Shown here piece by piece: positions 1 through 12,710 of a DNA stretch of 64,000 bases. Under the pieces are notes generated by a model. The model ran no database searches, had not been told where the DNA came from, and was given only the letters and a program-made list of their open reading frames with translations. How positions within the stretch are numbered: position 1 is the stretch's first letter; each line of letters opens with the position of its first letter. Both the position numbers and the translations under genes were made by a program. Source of the stretch: Acephala macrosclerotiorum (lineage: Eukaryota > Ascomycota > Leotiomycetes > Helotiales > Mollisiaceae); NCBI GenBank assembly GCA_014904845.1, contig MU119204.1, positions 434,001 through 498,000 of the forward strand. The letters are read 5' to 3'.

Positions 1-724
1 TCAGCGCCGTCAAAACCACAACCGCATTCCCACTCGTCCGAAATTTCTTCTTACCGAGCCCATCCTCTCCCACCTCACTAAAGAACTGTCTATTCCCTTC
101 ATATCTCCTATACAGACTCACTAGGAATATGCCAACGCCATATGTAGCGAACAGCGCTCCTATCGAGTAGAATTCCGCCGTGAAGATTTTGAGGACGACC
201 AGTGCGAAGGAAAATTGGCCTAGGGCTGTGCGGATGTAAGCTCCTTCGAATGTTCGTTGGGCGGCGCGAATCTCGACGAGTCTGTTGAAGGATTAGCTGG
301 TGTTATAGATCTGCGGCGGGGTGTGGATGGGATGAGACGAGGTAAAGGGAACCACCGGGTACGGAAAGGAGGCAAGGAGAGAGCTTACTCTTGAGCGGTC
401 AAGACCACACTCCTCGCCCGATGTAATCTTAAATGCAACCTATCCTCCGGATGCGGCTGCAGAACTTGGATCAGCTCATCCATCATTCCCTCCCTGTCTT
501 CTTCCTCAAACAAAATTTCAATCTGCAAAGCAATCCCGAACCCGTGTAGAACTTTAGCAACAGAAACTAGGGGTTTCCAATCCCAACCCCAACCACTCAA
601 ACGTGCATTTTCGTAGCCTCACTTCTTCCAAAAACAGGCAAGTATACGACCAAGAGAGAAGCAGTACAGAACGAAAGGGGAAGGAGGGAACACAAACCTC
701 AAACATCCCCAGCGGGAGCGGCAT
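1..724 (-). CDS. DUF202-family membrane protein, 3' end cut by window edge
   Basis: The gene runs leftwards off the window. The best-supported exons are 389 to about 627 and 1..281, joined by a phase-matched intron (donor gtaagc, acceptor cag at 282-284). Across the join the protein reads LVEIRAAQRTFEGAYIRTAL followed by GQFSFALVVLKIFTAEFY and a second hydrophobic stretch ending in LVSLYRRYEGNRQFF. The arrangement of E-R-x-F/Y-x-x-R-T before two or three membrane segments is the DUF202 signature, so an integral membrane protein is expected; its biochemical role is unknown. The first exon is tentative: an ATG at 724 (MPLPLGMFE) can be joined to the downstream frame only through a gtgttc donor. 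The C-terminus is not visible. The family call is fairly secure, the start is not. Confidence 0.65.
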
Positions 725-1069
725 TTTTGCAATTCCCTTTTTTTGGGTCTTCTAACTGCGAGTTGGTTGACAGGTTGTGTTTCATTCGCTTCCGTTTCTT
801 TTTTGAGAGGCTGGTGGAACGAATCAGGGGGGCGTATTATGGCGTGCTTGTCTGAGGAATGTGCGATGTTCTGAATTGAGTGTTGTGCTGGCTTGCCCTG
901 ACGAGAGAAACGTGGGGTTGACGATGCTTTCGTGGGATGCTGTCTTAATTCGGTTAGTCTTAAACCTCATATTTAAGGCCTAAAGAGGGATACAAGGTAA
1001 GGCACTAAGGCATAAAGTCTTGGAGATGTGGACTTGGGAAGAAAAATTGTCCACTGCCGAAAATAGGAT

Positions 1070-1100
<31 letters not shown>

Positions 1101-2101
1101 AATATCAAACGCCGGGATCTCGGGATTTTGAATAGCATTATCATTGACCTTAAGCTTAAAGCGGGAGACCAAGTCATAGCGAATGCTGTCCCGGGTGCTT
1201 GGTAGCTAGAGAGATACCGCACGTTGCTGGTACCTTGCAAAGCTGGCGGTAGCACACAAGTACCGGCGGTGTCATTGCTCCATGCTATGATGCATATGTA
1301 CAATACAGTGAACTCCTCCTTCCCCACCCTTTCCTTTCCTTCCCTTTTATTCCATGCCAGTTCCGTCCCTTTTCATCACGCCTTCCAATTCATTCCTTCG
1401 TGAAGGTGTGGTTTCCCTCATTTACATACAAGCCCTTGCTCCTTTTTTCGTTGTGTAGATGCTCCTGTTCTGTTCTGTTCCCTCGTTCGTGATGTTGGTG
1501 TCGTTATTTCGTTATTGATACAATATACAGGTCGTAGTGAGCCTTCGATGCTGCTTCTGTTCTGCCGCAGCTCCAAAACCTCTTTTTGTTTTGCAGGCGC
1601 TTTTCATGAATGCGATATCCTATCCAAATGTTGAGAAGTCTCGAGATGTATATGCTCCAAAAGACTTTCCCTCAGATGTTCCCGACTAGTCGAAGCAAGC
1701 TTCTCCGTTGGTTCCCTAGGCTGGGCCTATAGTTCCTGTGGTGCTCGAACTCGCTCAATTATCCTTTCGGACGTTCCCTTCCAAGGTACCTGCACATACA
1801 TACATGCGACTGAAAAGGCCCTTTGATTGAATTTTGCGATTCCTTGCAAGATGTCCCTTAGTTCTAGAGCAACTCCCGGTCCCCGAACAAATCATATCCT
1901 CTTCTGTCGTCGCCAAAACCCTGAATTCAGTCGAATGAGATCTAGTCATCGGCAAGGAGATCCAGCCACTGTGTAGTTCGCCAAGATGCGTAATCTCTCG
2001 CAATACTTTGACAGTCCGTACTTTTGTCTCGCGTCTAGAAATCCCTTGGTCTTTCCCACATTTCCTGTAAGCAAAGCTCCCCGCCTTCCCCCTATTTACA
2101 A
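725..2101. other. Intergenic region, no gene seen
   Basis: This 1.4 kb separates two leftward genes, so it holds the promoter of the DUF202 gene and the 3' flank of the Zn2Cys6 gene. The only striking element is the G homopolymer at 1072-1100. Open frames at 1755-2225 have no ATG-led, protein-like content and overlap the 3' untranslated side of the transcription factor. Confidence 0.5.
1072..1100 (+). repeat. Poly(G) homopolymer, 29 bases
   Basis: Positions 1072 to 1100 are an uninterrupted run of 29 G, preceded by TTTG-like sequence and followed by AATATC. It lies about 350 bp upstream of the DUF202 start. Such a run can form stacked G-quadruplexes and is prone to length change; the exact length in the assembly may be unreliable. 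Confidence 0.95.
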
Positions 2102-3652
2102 CTAACGTCCTTGATGAGGTGGTGGATAGTACATCCCGTGTCCTGGGTCTTGGTAGCCGTAACCAGGAGGTGGGGGTTGTGTTCCTTGCGGGAGATGTTG
2201 TGGTCCTCCATGACCTGCACTCCATCCTTCATGATAATCGGGTCCTGCACTAGCTGGCTTCTGATAAGAGTACGGTTGCTGCCAATTCGACATCGGTACT
2301 GGTGGTAAAGACTGCGCAGAGTGGGGATGCTGCGGGGTCTCACTCGACGTCGCTGATGCTGCCTCATACGGAGGTACGGCAGGTCCAGAAGTCTGAATAG
2401 GAGGTGGGTACATGCTGGAAGACTGAAGAATGCGGGGTTTCGTGTAAGGATCTGGACCTGATTGCGGGGATGGATTCGCGTAAGGTCCGTATTGGTGATT
2501 ATTGTGCAATCCCTCTAGGTTGCTATACGAAATGGATCGTTGAGGAACAGACCAGCCGATGTCTTCTCGGGGACTAGGCTCTGGGTGAGAAGCTGGCCAA
2601 TTTTGAGGAGGGGGGATCTGCAAGCTTGGTGTGAAAGGAGAGAATGCTGGTGTCAGTGGCGAATCTTGTGGATTTACTCTCCAGAAAGACTGGGGCACGT
2701 CTGACTGAGGCTTGGTGCTCGGAGATGCATCAGGAGCCATCCAGTTGGTAGCACCCTGATGTGGTGCCGTATTGTATTCAAAATTGCGTGATGAGGTGAC
2801 AACTAGGAAGCATTTAGCAGATTCGAGGATAGGATTAAGGAGAATTCTCACCTTTGTTCTCTGGGGAAAAGCTTTCTGTTCTCTGTCTTTTCATGTGGGG
2901 CCCACCAAGATCTTGGATAGGAGGCATGTTCAAAGGCGGATATGGAAGAGATGGTGGAATTTCTGGCAGCTGTCCAGATGCGGTTGAAGGCGATGATGAT
3001 TCTGAGGTCCTTTCTGGTCCACTCTGAGCTTTTGATCCCCTACGTTGAGGATCCGGAGGAGGGGCTTGATCGACCGGGTAAAAGTTACATTCCTTCTTCA
3101 ACCTGATGCAATTAGAACAGCGACTCTGAGCATCTCCGGGTGCAGGAATGCATCTGATCTTCCTCCTGCGACAGTGTCCTAGATCGAGGGTTAGTCGCTC
3201 AAATTTGTCTGATTTCTGGCGCCCGAAGTAGTTGCTTGCTACTTACCACATGCTACAGATGTCCTATGGTAGCCTAGCTTATTCCTCCTCTTCTCTGCTG
3301 ATAGAGCCAGCGCGGCTGCGTCGGCCGTGGCCTGCCCTCGTACGTTCGGAGTCGACATTGATCTCTTTACCTTTGCTGCTTTTGACCCCCCTGGGTTGAT
3401 GCGATTCTTCAGACTCGGTGAGTCTAGAGTGCCTTGAGGAGGAGGTGGTGTTTGCGCGTGGTCTAAAGATGGGTGATGAAAGCTAGGGAGCATGGTCGAG
3501 GAGGAATCTAAACTAGGGGTGGGCAGTGGATACTGATAGGACATTGAAGCTGGTAACCCTTCCGGTCCCGAAGAGGAGAATGCCGTAGGAGGATCGCCCA
3601 GGTTCCACATGCCTGACTTCGAATAGAGAGGAGCTTGGACAGAGACTGCCAT
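2102..3652 (-). CDS. Zn2Cys6 (GAL4-type) transcription factor
   Basis: A fungal binuclear-zinc-cluster regulator of 477 aa. Exons: 3247..3652, 2852..3178 and 2102..2802. The introns (donors gtaagt and gtgag, acceptors tag) are in matching phase, and the first one splits the zinc cluster. Across that join the residues are C135-GH-C138-RRRKIR-C145, then ten residues to C156-SN-C159-IRLKKE-C166, an exact C-x2-C-x6-C-x10-C-x2-C-x6-C pattern expected to bind CGG-type DNA half-sites in the nucleus. The N-terminal 130 residues are Ser/Pro-rich and end with KRRNKLGYHRTSVAC; the C-terminal 300 residues are Pro/Gln/Tyr-rich low complexity, ending GMYYPPPHQGR. No fungal-specific MHR domain (Fungal_trans) is visible. 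The start ATG at 3652 is the first in frame. Target genes are unknown. Confidence 0.88.
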
Positions 3653-6600
3653 CAATTGCGCTTGTTCTCCATGAACGTGAATCTGTGTAGGCTTTTGAAG
3701 TTGACAGTAAATTTTACGTCAAAGAACTTTCAGAAATTCCTTTCGTCAAGTCGCCAGTGATATTCGGATGATCGTTATGTTGGTTCAAAGTTCCTCTGGT
3801 TCGGTGTCTAGTTAGGCAATACTTTGAAGTGGTTTTGGAAGTTCAATTGCGTCGATGAAGCGAGCTGACGGAGGTGTGTAGTTGAATTAAGGCACACACT
3901 GCGGCAACATTCACCAGCGTTGAAGGCGGTGGAAGACGGACGGCAAGAAGCACAATGAAACCAGTGTGCGCCGGTCTCAAGGGGTTTTGAAGAAGCTGCC
4001 TAGTGTCCAGTGTCTTGTAAGTCTCCAAATGAGGAGGGTCAAAACTTGCGGAGACGGAACGCTTCCTGTGGCTTAAAAGTGCAGTAGTGAGGATTTTGTG
4101 CTAATTGCCAGGCGGCAGGGGAGCCAGTCGATTTTCTCTTGGGGGATAAGCACCTTCGTGGGGAGTTCAACAGCCTCGACGACGAATGGGATTTGGAGGC
4201 TTCACGCCACTTGCACCAATCTTTTGAGGCGCGCTTTCGAGAGATAGTGCTGTGAAGGACTGAGGACGAGAAAGAAAACCCAGGCCGAAGATAATGGATG
4301 AGCACTAGTCAAGTGAAGGGAGCAGAGATCCGGAACGATGGAGCAGGGCCGAACACTATCCGCAAGTCTCCGACGTCAAGTTTTGTGGTGGCGATGCCGA
4401 TGGCGAGGAGGAAGGCAAAGGGGGGAGGGAAGTAAGCTCGACCAGAAGCATATCTAAAGATCATCAACACAGACCTAAGACTTGGGACCAACTATGGAGG
4501 TTCGTCTGCGACGCCACAAGATTGGGTAACATTAAAGCCAAGCTCCCACCCCTGGGCAGTCGTGACGGACGGATCAATTCAATGCTTGTCAGCTCCAGCT
4601 CCCTCACCAGCGACCAGCGACCAGCCCAGCCCTAGTAGACCTTAGTATTTGACAGGCATCCCTGACCCCGGGATACTCGCGCCATCATTTCTATTTCGAT
4701 GTCGTAGAGTAGCAGTACGGATTAGTTCGTATCTCACGCTGGTGGTGGTGGTGGTGGTGGTGGTGGTGCTGCTCACTACTACTGTACGTATTGGCAAGTG
4801 TAGCTCGGATCAGTCTGCCCTGGGAGGGGCACGCTGATTAGTGAGGACCACGTCCTGAAGGAGAGCCATGTCAAGGCTCAATCAAGCACCAGCTCGATCC
4901 GGCATAGAGGCCTCGGAACGCAACAAAGCAAAGCAGCAAGACTCGAGGCAGGAGAGACACTCTGATACACTAGCCGGAATTGGGCATATACGTGCGGTCC
5001 TGTAGTCTTCGGCTGGACCTCCAGGGCGTCTGGTGCCTCTTCAATCGTATTGGGAAGCTATACGGCCATGCCAGAGGATAGCCAGAGCCGTGGACGTCTG
5101 GTCTTCCTAACAGCCTCAAAGGGCCTTCTGAGACGGGACACACAGGCTACGACCAGCTCAGGCTATCCAAACGGACACAACGGACAATATCTGACAACTC
5201 CCAAGCGCGAGACCAACAATCGTCAGCTTCGCATTTCGGCGGTTTGCATCGAGTTTCGTTCAGTCATAGGCGTTCGATAGTCAGCGCCACAGGACTATCA
5301 GAGGTTTAGGGGCTGCTAATTGGAAAGTTAGCAAAACCCGCTTCACCCAGTTCCTCGAATCATGAATGACAGCGGACGATTGACCCAGTATTCCAACGAT
5401 CCAATGAGACTCGACGGGGCCCTGCAAATGATCGCGACCAGCACAAGCAGATCGAAAGCGGCGACCAGCGAAGGGAACAAGGAGCGGAGGGACTGTGGTT
5501 CCAAAGAGACCAGTGGCAGCACGGCCCTTGGAAGGGTCGTCTCCACAGACGAGCTCGACCAGGGCTCTGCTCAACGACTCAAAGATTCTGGCTGGTGCTA
5601 TGCCCGTCTAGAAAATCTTGTACAACCACCTCGACCTGTCCTTTGCTGTAGTGCTGCACGCTACGCTTGCACCCTGGTACAGGTTCTGCGAATCTGCAAG
5701 ATTTCTTGGAAGTTCTCCAATCATGATTTCTTCTTTCACTCAAATTTTCAACTCCGACAGGGCGATGCGCATGGATTGACCATGGCTCAGGGCAGCATCC
5801 CTCGCATTATTACTGATATTGTTATGTCAGGCACGTCCGGCTGACTTTCCTGGTAATCGACCAGGACGCCGCTGACTCAATGGAGCAATTGAAGCGTCAA
5901 CTAAAGGGATGGAGATTAAGGCACACCGAAGCGGCTTCCTTACTCCTGCATTGACGTCGCTTAGGGTTGATCATATAGATCCCCACGTCTTTCAAGCCTT
6001 GAATCGTTGCGTGGGACCTGTCGATCAGTCTTTGCGAGTTTGATCATTCACCGGGTTGATGGAAAGCGAAGACGTGCCCCGCGAAGAGCTTGAAGACTGG
6101 TACATGGAAGCAGTCTCGTGAATCGGTCTTGTGGAGGAGACAAGAGGAATAATTGTCTCTAGCTAGTGGCAACATGGCAATCCATCACTCTACCGAATTT
6201 TTGATGTAGGAACTTGGCATCTGGATGCCGCCAGGTTCTGATACTGTACCACAGTCTGATTCTGTTCTGCCTTATTCGGGGGCGGGGGATGTTAAGCGGT
6301 CCCAGCATTTTGGATGATGGATCTTGCCCACATGCCAGATGCTAGATAGCCACCCAGGACCATCAAGTGTCATCTCGACCTGCTAGACAAACGTCTCGAA
6401 TACAGGTTATAATGCAGGTGTTGCGAGCTGGGACGTCTAGAATTGTATAGGCCGAGTACACGGCGTTGATATCATTTGCGATGCATCGAGACCACCACCT
6501 CGTTGTGGTTGTGGGTGAGATTGCAGGATGCCCCATGAGATTTTCCAACTCGAGCCAGGATAGTGGATAATTTTAGACCCGACCGAGCGCATGCAGGCTT

Positions 6601-9600
6601 GCCTACTGCGGGAGCGCCGACGCATGTTCGACCACGCGCCTGGGAGCAAGCCTCACAAGGACCGTCGAGAGCACGAGAAGGGGGTGAACCTTCAACACAA
6701 CAGGGATAGGAAGGGGTCTGGACGAGCACGCCCGAAGAAGCAAAGAGATGCTGCAGAAAAGAGGTTTTTTTTTTTTCTCCTTCTCTTTTCTACTGTGGTT
6801 CCTGCAGTACGAAGCCAGATGACGTACGCGACGTTCCTCTTGACTCAAGGCACGCAGGCTGAGAACGCCCTAGCTGTCTCTCATGAAGAACTCAAGCGGC
6901 CGGTTACAGATGCGGAAACTTCTCGCAGCGGTTCCAATCGTCCAACCCATATCAACTGTCACCCAGTCACATGACTGTGCAACGTGCGCCGATACCTGCC
7001 CCAACGCACTCAGTTTCCGTCGTTGGGAGTTTTTTGGTCAAACGACGGCGTGCTGCCCTTCCTGTTACTCCGCAGCTCGTCTCCCTCCCAACACGACTTA
7101 GCGCATCACCACGGAAGTTCAATGCCGAGAGCTCCTTCATCCTGCAAGCACCTCGATGCCACAAGCAATATATCAAACTCTTCACATTAACCTCCAATTG
7201 TTACAGTAGGCAGTCATTTCCCACGCGCCTAAACGCTTGTCCTTCGTGGTATAAGACATTCACACGTGGCGGCTTTGTGCTCCCTCCTTCATCCATATTG
7301 TAAGACTTGCCTCTTCCATCCCACCGCGGCGGTTGACAGCTTCCATTCTGAGCCAGAGGAACCGCTCCGAGTAATTCTCCGACAGCCTCTTTGCTCATCT
7401 ACCAGATGATCGACCGAGTACAAGCAGATGAGAGGCAAAGCTCGCAATTCGCCAGTGTACCACTCTTGACAGGTCCAGGCACCAAGCGATGGTGTGGTGG
7501 AAAGGTTAAAGGCAGCGAGGACCCTCTGTTGAGTTCTGAGCTGAACGGACGATCATGCCCAAGTGGAGAAGGTCATCCAAAATGGTGAGCATTTCTGAGA
7601 CTCTGAAGCTCAACATCCATCCTAGACTGCCACGAGATCGGAGAAGTCAGCACGTTGGCTAAATGCAGATCCTGAACAAGTGCGGGTAGGTAGATCTTCT
7701 CCAGGCACAGGACATCGCGAAATCTCTGTATGTTAGATCTCCCCCTATCGTCTGATGATTGCGGTTTGATATTTTATTTTTCCATTCACGGCTAGTCTCC
7801 CAGAGCATTCAGACGCATGATTATTCAGAGCTGAGAGTTGACGAGAAGGTTCGGAAATTATTTGCTCTCCAACACTCGTATTATCCACTGATAGTGCCTC
7901 GGTCCGGATACCACGACTGAAAATGGACTTCTCGTTGCCTCCCTTGCCTGTGATCCGAATTCCGACGTGCCGAATCACACATTCTGCAGGGTCCCAAGGT
8001 ATCAGAGAATGGCCAAGTCAGGCTAGTTTAGAATGGGTGAATGGGAAAAATCCGTTATTCATCCAATGATCTTCACCGCTGATTCACAGTGCAGCAACTG
8101 AGACATCGGCTGAACCAATCCTGTCGACTAATAACAAATGTTCATGCAAGGCGTCGTGGTTTGAAACTATTCTTAGGACCAGATCGAAGATAAGATTAAG
8201 AGACTCGACATCTCAATTTCAATCGTCATCACCTGAGCAGGTGCTGCAGGACACGGACATTAGGTCAGTGTGGGGCCATATCACAAGAAGGCTGCTGAAG
8301 AATGCTCTAAATTTAGAGTTATTCAATAGTCCAGTAACTCCTGGGGCCAACATATTGCTAATTGAGCAAGGTCTCAAGTTCGTTACCGAATCCTGAGTTT
8401 AGCGAATGTGCAGGCTTCAGACGAGCCTCTCAGCCTGTTATAGGTGATACCAGCAGCCTTAATCTTTCATCCCAAGTTCCATACACTGCGCTTACGACGG
8501 ATGGTCGTTACGTTATTAATTTGCGAACATTTAAAATCCAGTTGCAGACACTGCTGCAGGTCTTCGGATGAACCCAAGACTCACAGTATTCCAATATTGC
8601 ACGAGCATTATTGAAGTCAATATGTTATAGGAAATGTCCGCAGAGAGTACTTGGGGAAAATTCAAACCTGACGCATGCCAATCCTTCGGACGAATTATGA
8701 TACATACTCTATTTCTTACCTGTTGACTTTCAACGCGAATTATGAGGAGTAACTTTCTAGGATCACCGATATCACGATTTCATCACTCATCCGATATCAG
8801 CATATAGCTGTTAAATGCTTTGCTTCAACCTTGGTCACACATAGCTCCAGCGCTCTTTACTCGTTACTCCTAGCAGCCTCTTATAGGTTTCAGTCTGGAA
8901 TCACAAAAGTGGTTATGGTGGCGCGGAAGTCCTCAGTCTGGTCGTTGACATCGACACATCTAGCAAAAGTTAATTATCATGAAGCTGGAGTAGGCTCTTG
9001 AGTCTTGCATCACATATATTCATTGTTGTGAGAGTATGTCACATATTATTGTTGTCAAGCGCGTATCCGGACATCCGAGCTTGATGAGATTTTGATACCC
9101 CTGAGGGAGATACAGATCTTCTCGAGGCTGAAATCAGATTCCTATTCCTATCGTAAACAATGTAGAAGTTGCTCCATGGCAGTCTCGAGAATTTGAAAGA
9201 TGGACACAGTCTCCTGTATGAGCGCACTGGTCTCGGTGGATTTGAAGCTGTTCCAGTGCAGTAGAATTGCGCTTGGCATCGACATCTGGCTTCGAGGGGA
9301 ATCGTGTCCAGAAGAATATGCAAGCAGTAAAAGAGACTGTTGTGGTGACCTTGTCGCACCATCGATGCAGTGTCTCCAGACTGTGACTCGGACGTCAGAT
9401 ATGCTCGTGTTCGCGTTCGCACGGCAGTCATCAGAACATGTGCCTCAAATGTCTTGAAGACTTTTGCTTATGGTATGCTGTTGTACTTGATTTTCTGAAT
9501 TCCTGCATCCGGCTAAGCCATCCCTATCTCCTAGCGTTGCATCCGTCGCCTTCCTCGAATCAGGCGAGTGGGGCTCTACTTGCACTATCACCTTTGTCCA

Positions 9601-9772
9601 GTCTCACGATGACTCCAAACTCATCGTATATTTGGACTCATCGTATAGAAGAAGACTCCATCAATACACGTATGCCATGAATTAAGACTCTCGTTAGCAC
9701 AGTCAATCTCTTTCGACATCAGTACGTATCCTAACCTGCAGGCCCCATTCCAGAACAATTCGAATCAATCAT
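3653..9772. other. About 6 kb gene-poor interval
   Basis: The first 1 kb is the promoter side of the Zn2Cys6 gene. I examined both strands and found no frame with family-like content, no splice-linked exons and no tRNA. Open frames of up to 160 codons (for example 5362-5844 plus, 6591-6974 plus, 9039-9431 minus) have skewed composition and no recognisable motif. Base composition is ordinary rather than strongly AT-rich, so this is not an obvious RIP-mutated transposon block. A GGT microsatellite sits at 4741-4767. Confidence 0.45.
4741..4767 (+). repeat. (GGT)9 microsatellite
   Basis: Nine perfect GGT units, 27 bp, in the gene-free stretch upstream of the Zn2Cys6 gene. Confidence 0.95.
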
Positions 9773-10069
9773 TCAACCTCGCTTGCTTATTCCTGCACTC
9801 GGGGAAAGGCGCTGACTCCCTATGAACATGAAAATGACACCTATTCTCCCTACTCGGCAATACCAAATGGTCCTTCTTTCCATTGCCTTCCTCGCCATCA
9901 TCAGCGCCAACTCTGCCGCCATAGGCTTCACCCGCTCCCTCGTCTCCTCAGTGTCCAACTCCGCTTCCAGGGCCTCCGAGTCTCCATTTGCCATGTATTG
10001 CAAGCACATCTCCTTCAACGCCTGAGGGGGTTTGTCGACTGAGCAAAGGTTGTGAATGATCCTATACCC
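9773..10069 (-). pseudogene. Orphan coding-like exon, no complete gene found
   Basis: After a good acceptor (cttag, 10070-10071 on the minus strand) an open frame continues to a stop at 9773. It contains a helical, charged stretch (LKEMCLQYMANGDSEALEAE followed by LDTEETRERVKPMAAELALM), which looks like real protein. There is no ATG early in the frame, and I could not find upstream exons before the neighbouring carboxylesterase stop at 10158, only 90 bp away. The fragment is therefore either the last exon of a lost gene or part of a gene with an unusual layout. I do not recognise the family. Confidence 0.3.
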
Positions 10070-10157
10070 CTAAGATGTTGGCTCAAGGAGGATAGCACGA
10101 CGCAGCAACTGATCGCGGACGCCGGTATTCAATCATTCTCCCACCTTCCTAGGTCTT

Positions 10158-12017
10158 TCAGATTGGGACATCATCAGCAACCTGCCTCCAAAACCCACAC
10201 CTCTCACTCAACTCATCAACCCTCAAATTCTCAAACCCATCCGCCTCAATCACAAACTCCTCTCCCGTCTTCCAATTCTCCGGTACTCCTGGTATACTTT
10301 CATTCGTCAGTTTATGCGCGTTCGGATCGCCGGTTTGGAAGAAAGAGGCGAAGGCGCCCGTGAAGCCATCGTAGATTAGGGGTTGGGATTTTTGGACGGC
10401 GTTTACTTGGTTCCACTTGATATTGTTAGGGATGGGATTAAAAGAGAAGAGACAGGAGGAAAGAAGTGGGGTGAGGAGGGAAGAAAAGGCACGGACGTAG
10501 ATTGTATCGCTAGCATGTTTCGCTGGCGATATCGAGTATTCTCCCACATAACTCTTCTTGTGCGCAGCTCGAGCGGTCCAATATGTGGGACAGGCTAGGA
10601 CGATGTCTCTGTAGATCAATCCTGCTCTCGTGTAAGATGTGTTGTAACTCGATATCGTTTCTGTCGACCCGACTTCTGGGTACAATTCTTCGACACGAGC
10701 GATATTTCGATCCGAGAATCCTGGGAGGAAACCTCGAAGCCAGTTGTCGAACGAAGCAGTGCTGGAGTTGAAAGGCGGACTTCCGTTGTTGTTCGCACCC
10801 CCAAGCCCGGGCGGGATGAAGTTTTCTCCTGCAACACTTGTCGGCATCTCAAATCACTCAAGGCTGTCGGCCCACTTACCTTCGTGAGTATTGTACATCC
10901 CCCACCCAAAATCAATGTTAACTTGCCCCTTAATCGTCGCTTGACTGAGCGGCTGAGTTAAGAAAGTCCCATCGATAACTGGCGCCCCTGTTCATTCATT
11001 AGCTCCCCTCCTTTGGAAAGTTGCAAATCCCTCCAAGAAAACAACACTCACAAGTATAAGAACTAGTATTATAAGTATGACTCCCACTAATCACCAAACT
11101 CGCCGTCCGTAAAGTCTGCACATCTATCCCCTTCAAACACTTCAAAGAATCCTCCTCCCCCTTACACCCCGCCAACTCCACAAACGCATCATAAACCGCT
11201 TGCGCCTTGGGAGTATTATACTTATAAGTCTTCGGCCAAAATGGACTCGAAGCCAGAGCTTTTGAAAACAAAGGCGGATTCGTTTTGCCTCCGTTGGCAA
11301 TAACCTGCGCAACTACACTCCCGCCACCGGCCGACTGACCCCAAATACTGACGTTCTTGGGATCGCCGCCGAACTGGGAGATGTATTTGTTTGTCCAGAT
11401 TAAGGCTGCTTGTTGGTCTAGGAGGCCTGGGTTGAGGTCTGAGTTGGGGTCTGAGGCAATTTCGGCGCCGGGGAGGAAGCCGAAGGCGTTGACGCGGTAG
11501 TTGGGGTAGACGAAGATAAAGTCGTTTGAGGAGGAGGCGTTGAGGACGGGGTAGCCGGCCGGGGGGAGGGTGAAGGAGCCGCCGCCTTGGATGAATGCTC
11601 CGCCGTAGTACACGACCACTACTGGACGAAGTGCCGACCCCTGCGTCCAAGGGCGAGAGTAGAGACCTAGGTAGAGACAGTCTTCTGTTCCGTTTACCTG
11701 TGTTTATGTCAGCGTTTCTTTTTCTTTTTGCAATGAGGGGGGCGTACAGTTCGCTGAGGACAAAAGTCATAGCTTTGGTCTGAATTATAGGTGCCGTTCG
11801 TGACGAGTAGAGGTGGTTGAGGCCCTCTGAATCTGTTTTCTCCAGTTGGGGGAGCGGCGAAGGGGATCTTTCGCCAGTAGGAGAGGTTGTAGGTTGGGGA
11901 GTAGGAGCCTTGGAAGGAGCCGTAGTCTAGGGAGGCGAGGAGGGTTTGGGCTTGCGCTAGAGATACAAGGCTGATGATGAGGAGGTGACTGAGAAAGAAG
12001 AGGAGAGTTCGGGCCAT
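10158..12017 (-). CDS. Secreted type-B carboxylesterase/lipase
   Basis: An alpha/beta-hydrolase of the carboxylesterase/cholinesterase family, 537 aa, hydrolysing carboxylic esters outside the cell. Exons: 11748..12017, 11052..11697, 10880..10987, 10497..10828 and 10158..10415, all phase-matched. The N-terminus is a signal peptide (MARTLLFFLSHLLIISL ending near AQAQT). The oxyanion-hole segment VVVYYGGAFIQGGGS precedes the nucleophile elbow IWGQSAGGGSVV (Ser near residue 213), and the catalytic His region is SPAKHASDTIYW. Paired Cys and many N-x-S/T sites fit secretion. The last intron (10416..10496) is 81 nt, a multiple of three with no stop in frame, so a naive translation would keep it. 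It has a CTAAC branch site, and its removal gives the family-like DTIYWNQV. Substrate cannot be told from sequence. Confidence 0.88.
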
Positions 12018-12710
12018 TGCAGCGTCTTTTACTCCGGAAGGAGTTCAAACGAAGACCTGGAAATGAGAAGGACAGGGAAGCCAGGTGAGCTAAACAACTC
12101 TGCTTGTTCTCAAGAATAGCATCTTGCAATGGCAGAGAATATATATGAGTCCCTAGCTCGAACGTCGCCTCGTTGTCATCTAAAAATTATCAAAGTTGGC
12201 GGGGTATGGGGATATGGGGATATGGATAAATGAGATTGGCCAGTCGGATTGATTGCAGAAGCACTAGCTTTCCAAGCCCTCTTGTCCGGCTGATTGATGA
12301 TCCCATCATGAACTATCAAGTCGGTATCCAATATACCGAAAGAATTAATTTTTCCGAAAATTTGAGAGTGTATTCCACACGACCGAAACCCTTGCTATGG
12401 TGAAATACAATACGAGCTCAAGTTGTTTTCGGCTTCGGAGCCAAAGAAAAAAAAACACGCGAGAAGCACCATGACGTTGCGGTGCAGAGTATACAAATTT
12501 TACATCCTACTGCAGCTCTCATTCATAGACTTGAGCTGCTCTGCAATTGGATAAGAAAAGATCATGAAAATGGACTCCTCGAACACCCTTGACTCCTGAA
12601 GTGACTGTCATGAAAATCCCCAGCGCTTTGTAGCATCCATAACTTGAACGCCTTCAACACCTTAATTCGCAGAGTTACCAGAACGGATCCCGATGGCGCC
12701 CTTCCTTTTG
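12018..12710. other. Intergenic region
   Basis: Promoter side of the carboxylesterase and 3' flank of the BTB gene. I see no open frame with coding character and no RNA gene here. Confidence 0.5.

Noticed and set aside
4741..4767. GGT repeat as a CRISPR-like or regulatory array
   Set aside because: A simple trinucleotide microsatellite; no spacers, and fungi lack CRISPR arrays.
5362..5844. 160-codon plus-strand open frame
   Set aside because: Mixed, motif-free composition, a similar-length open frame on the opposite strand and no splice partners; most likely chance.
6766..6777. T-run near 6766 as a Pol III terminator
   Set aside because: No tRNA or other Pol III gene is found upstream on either strand.
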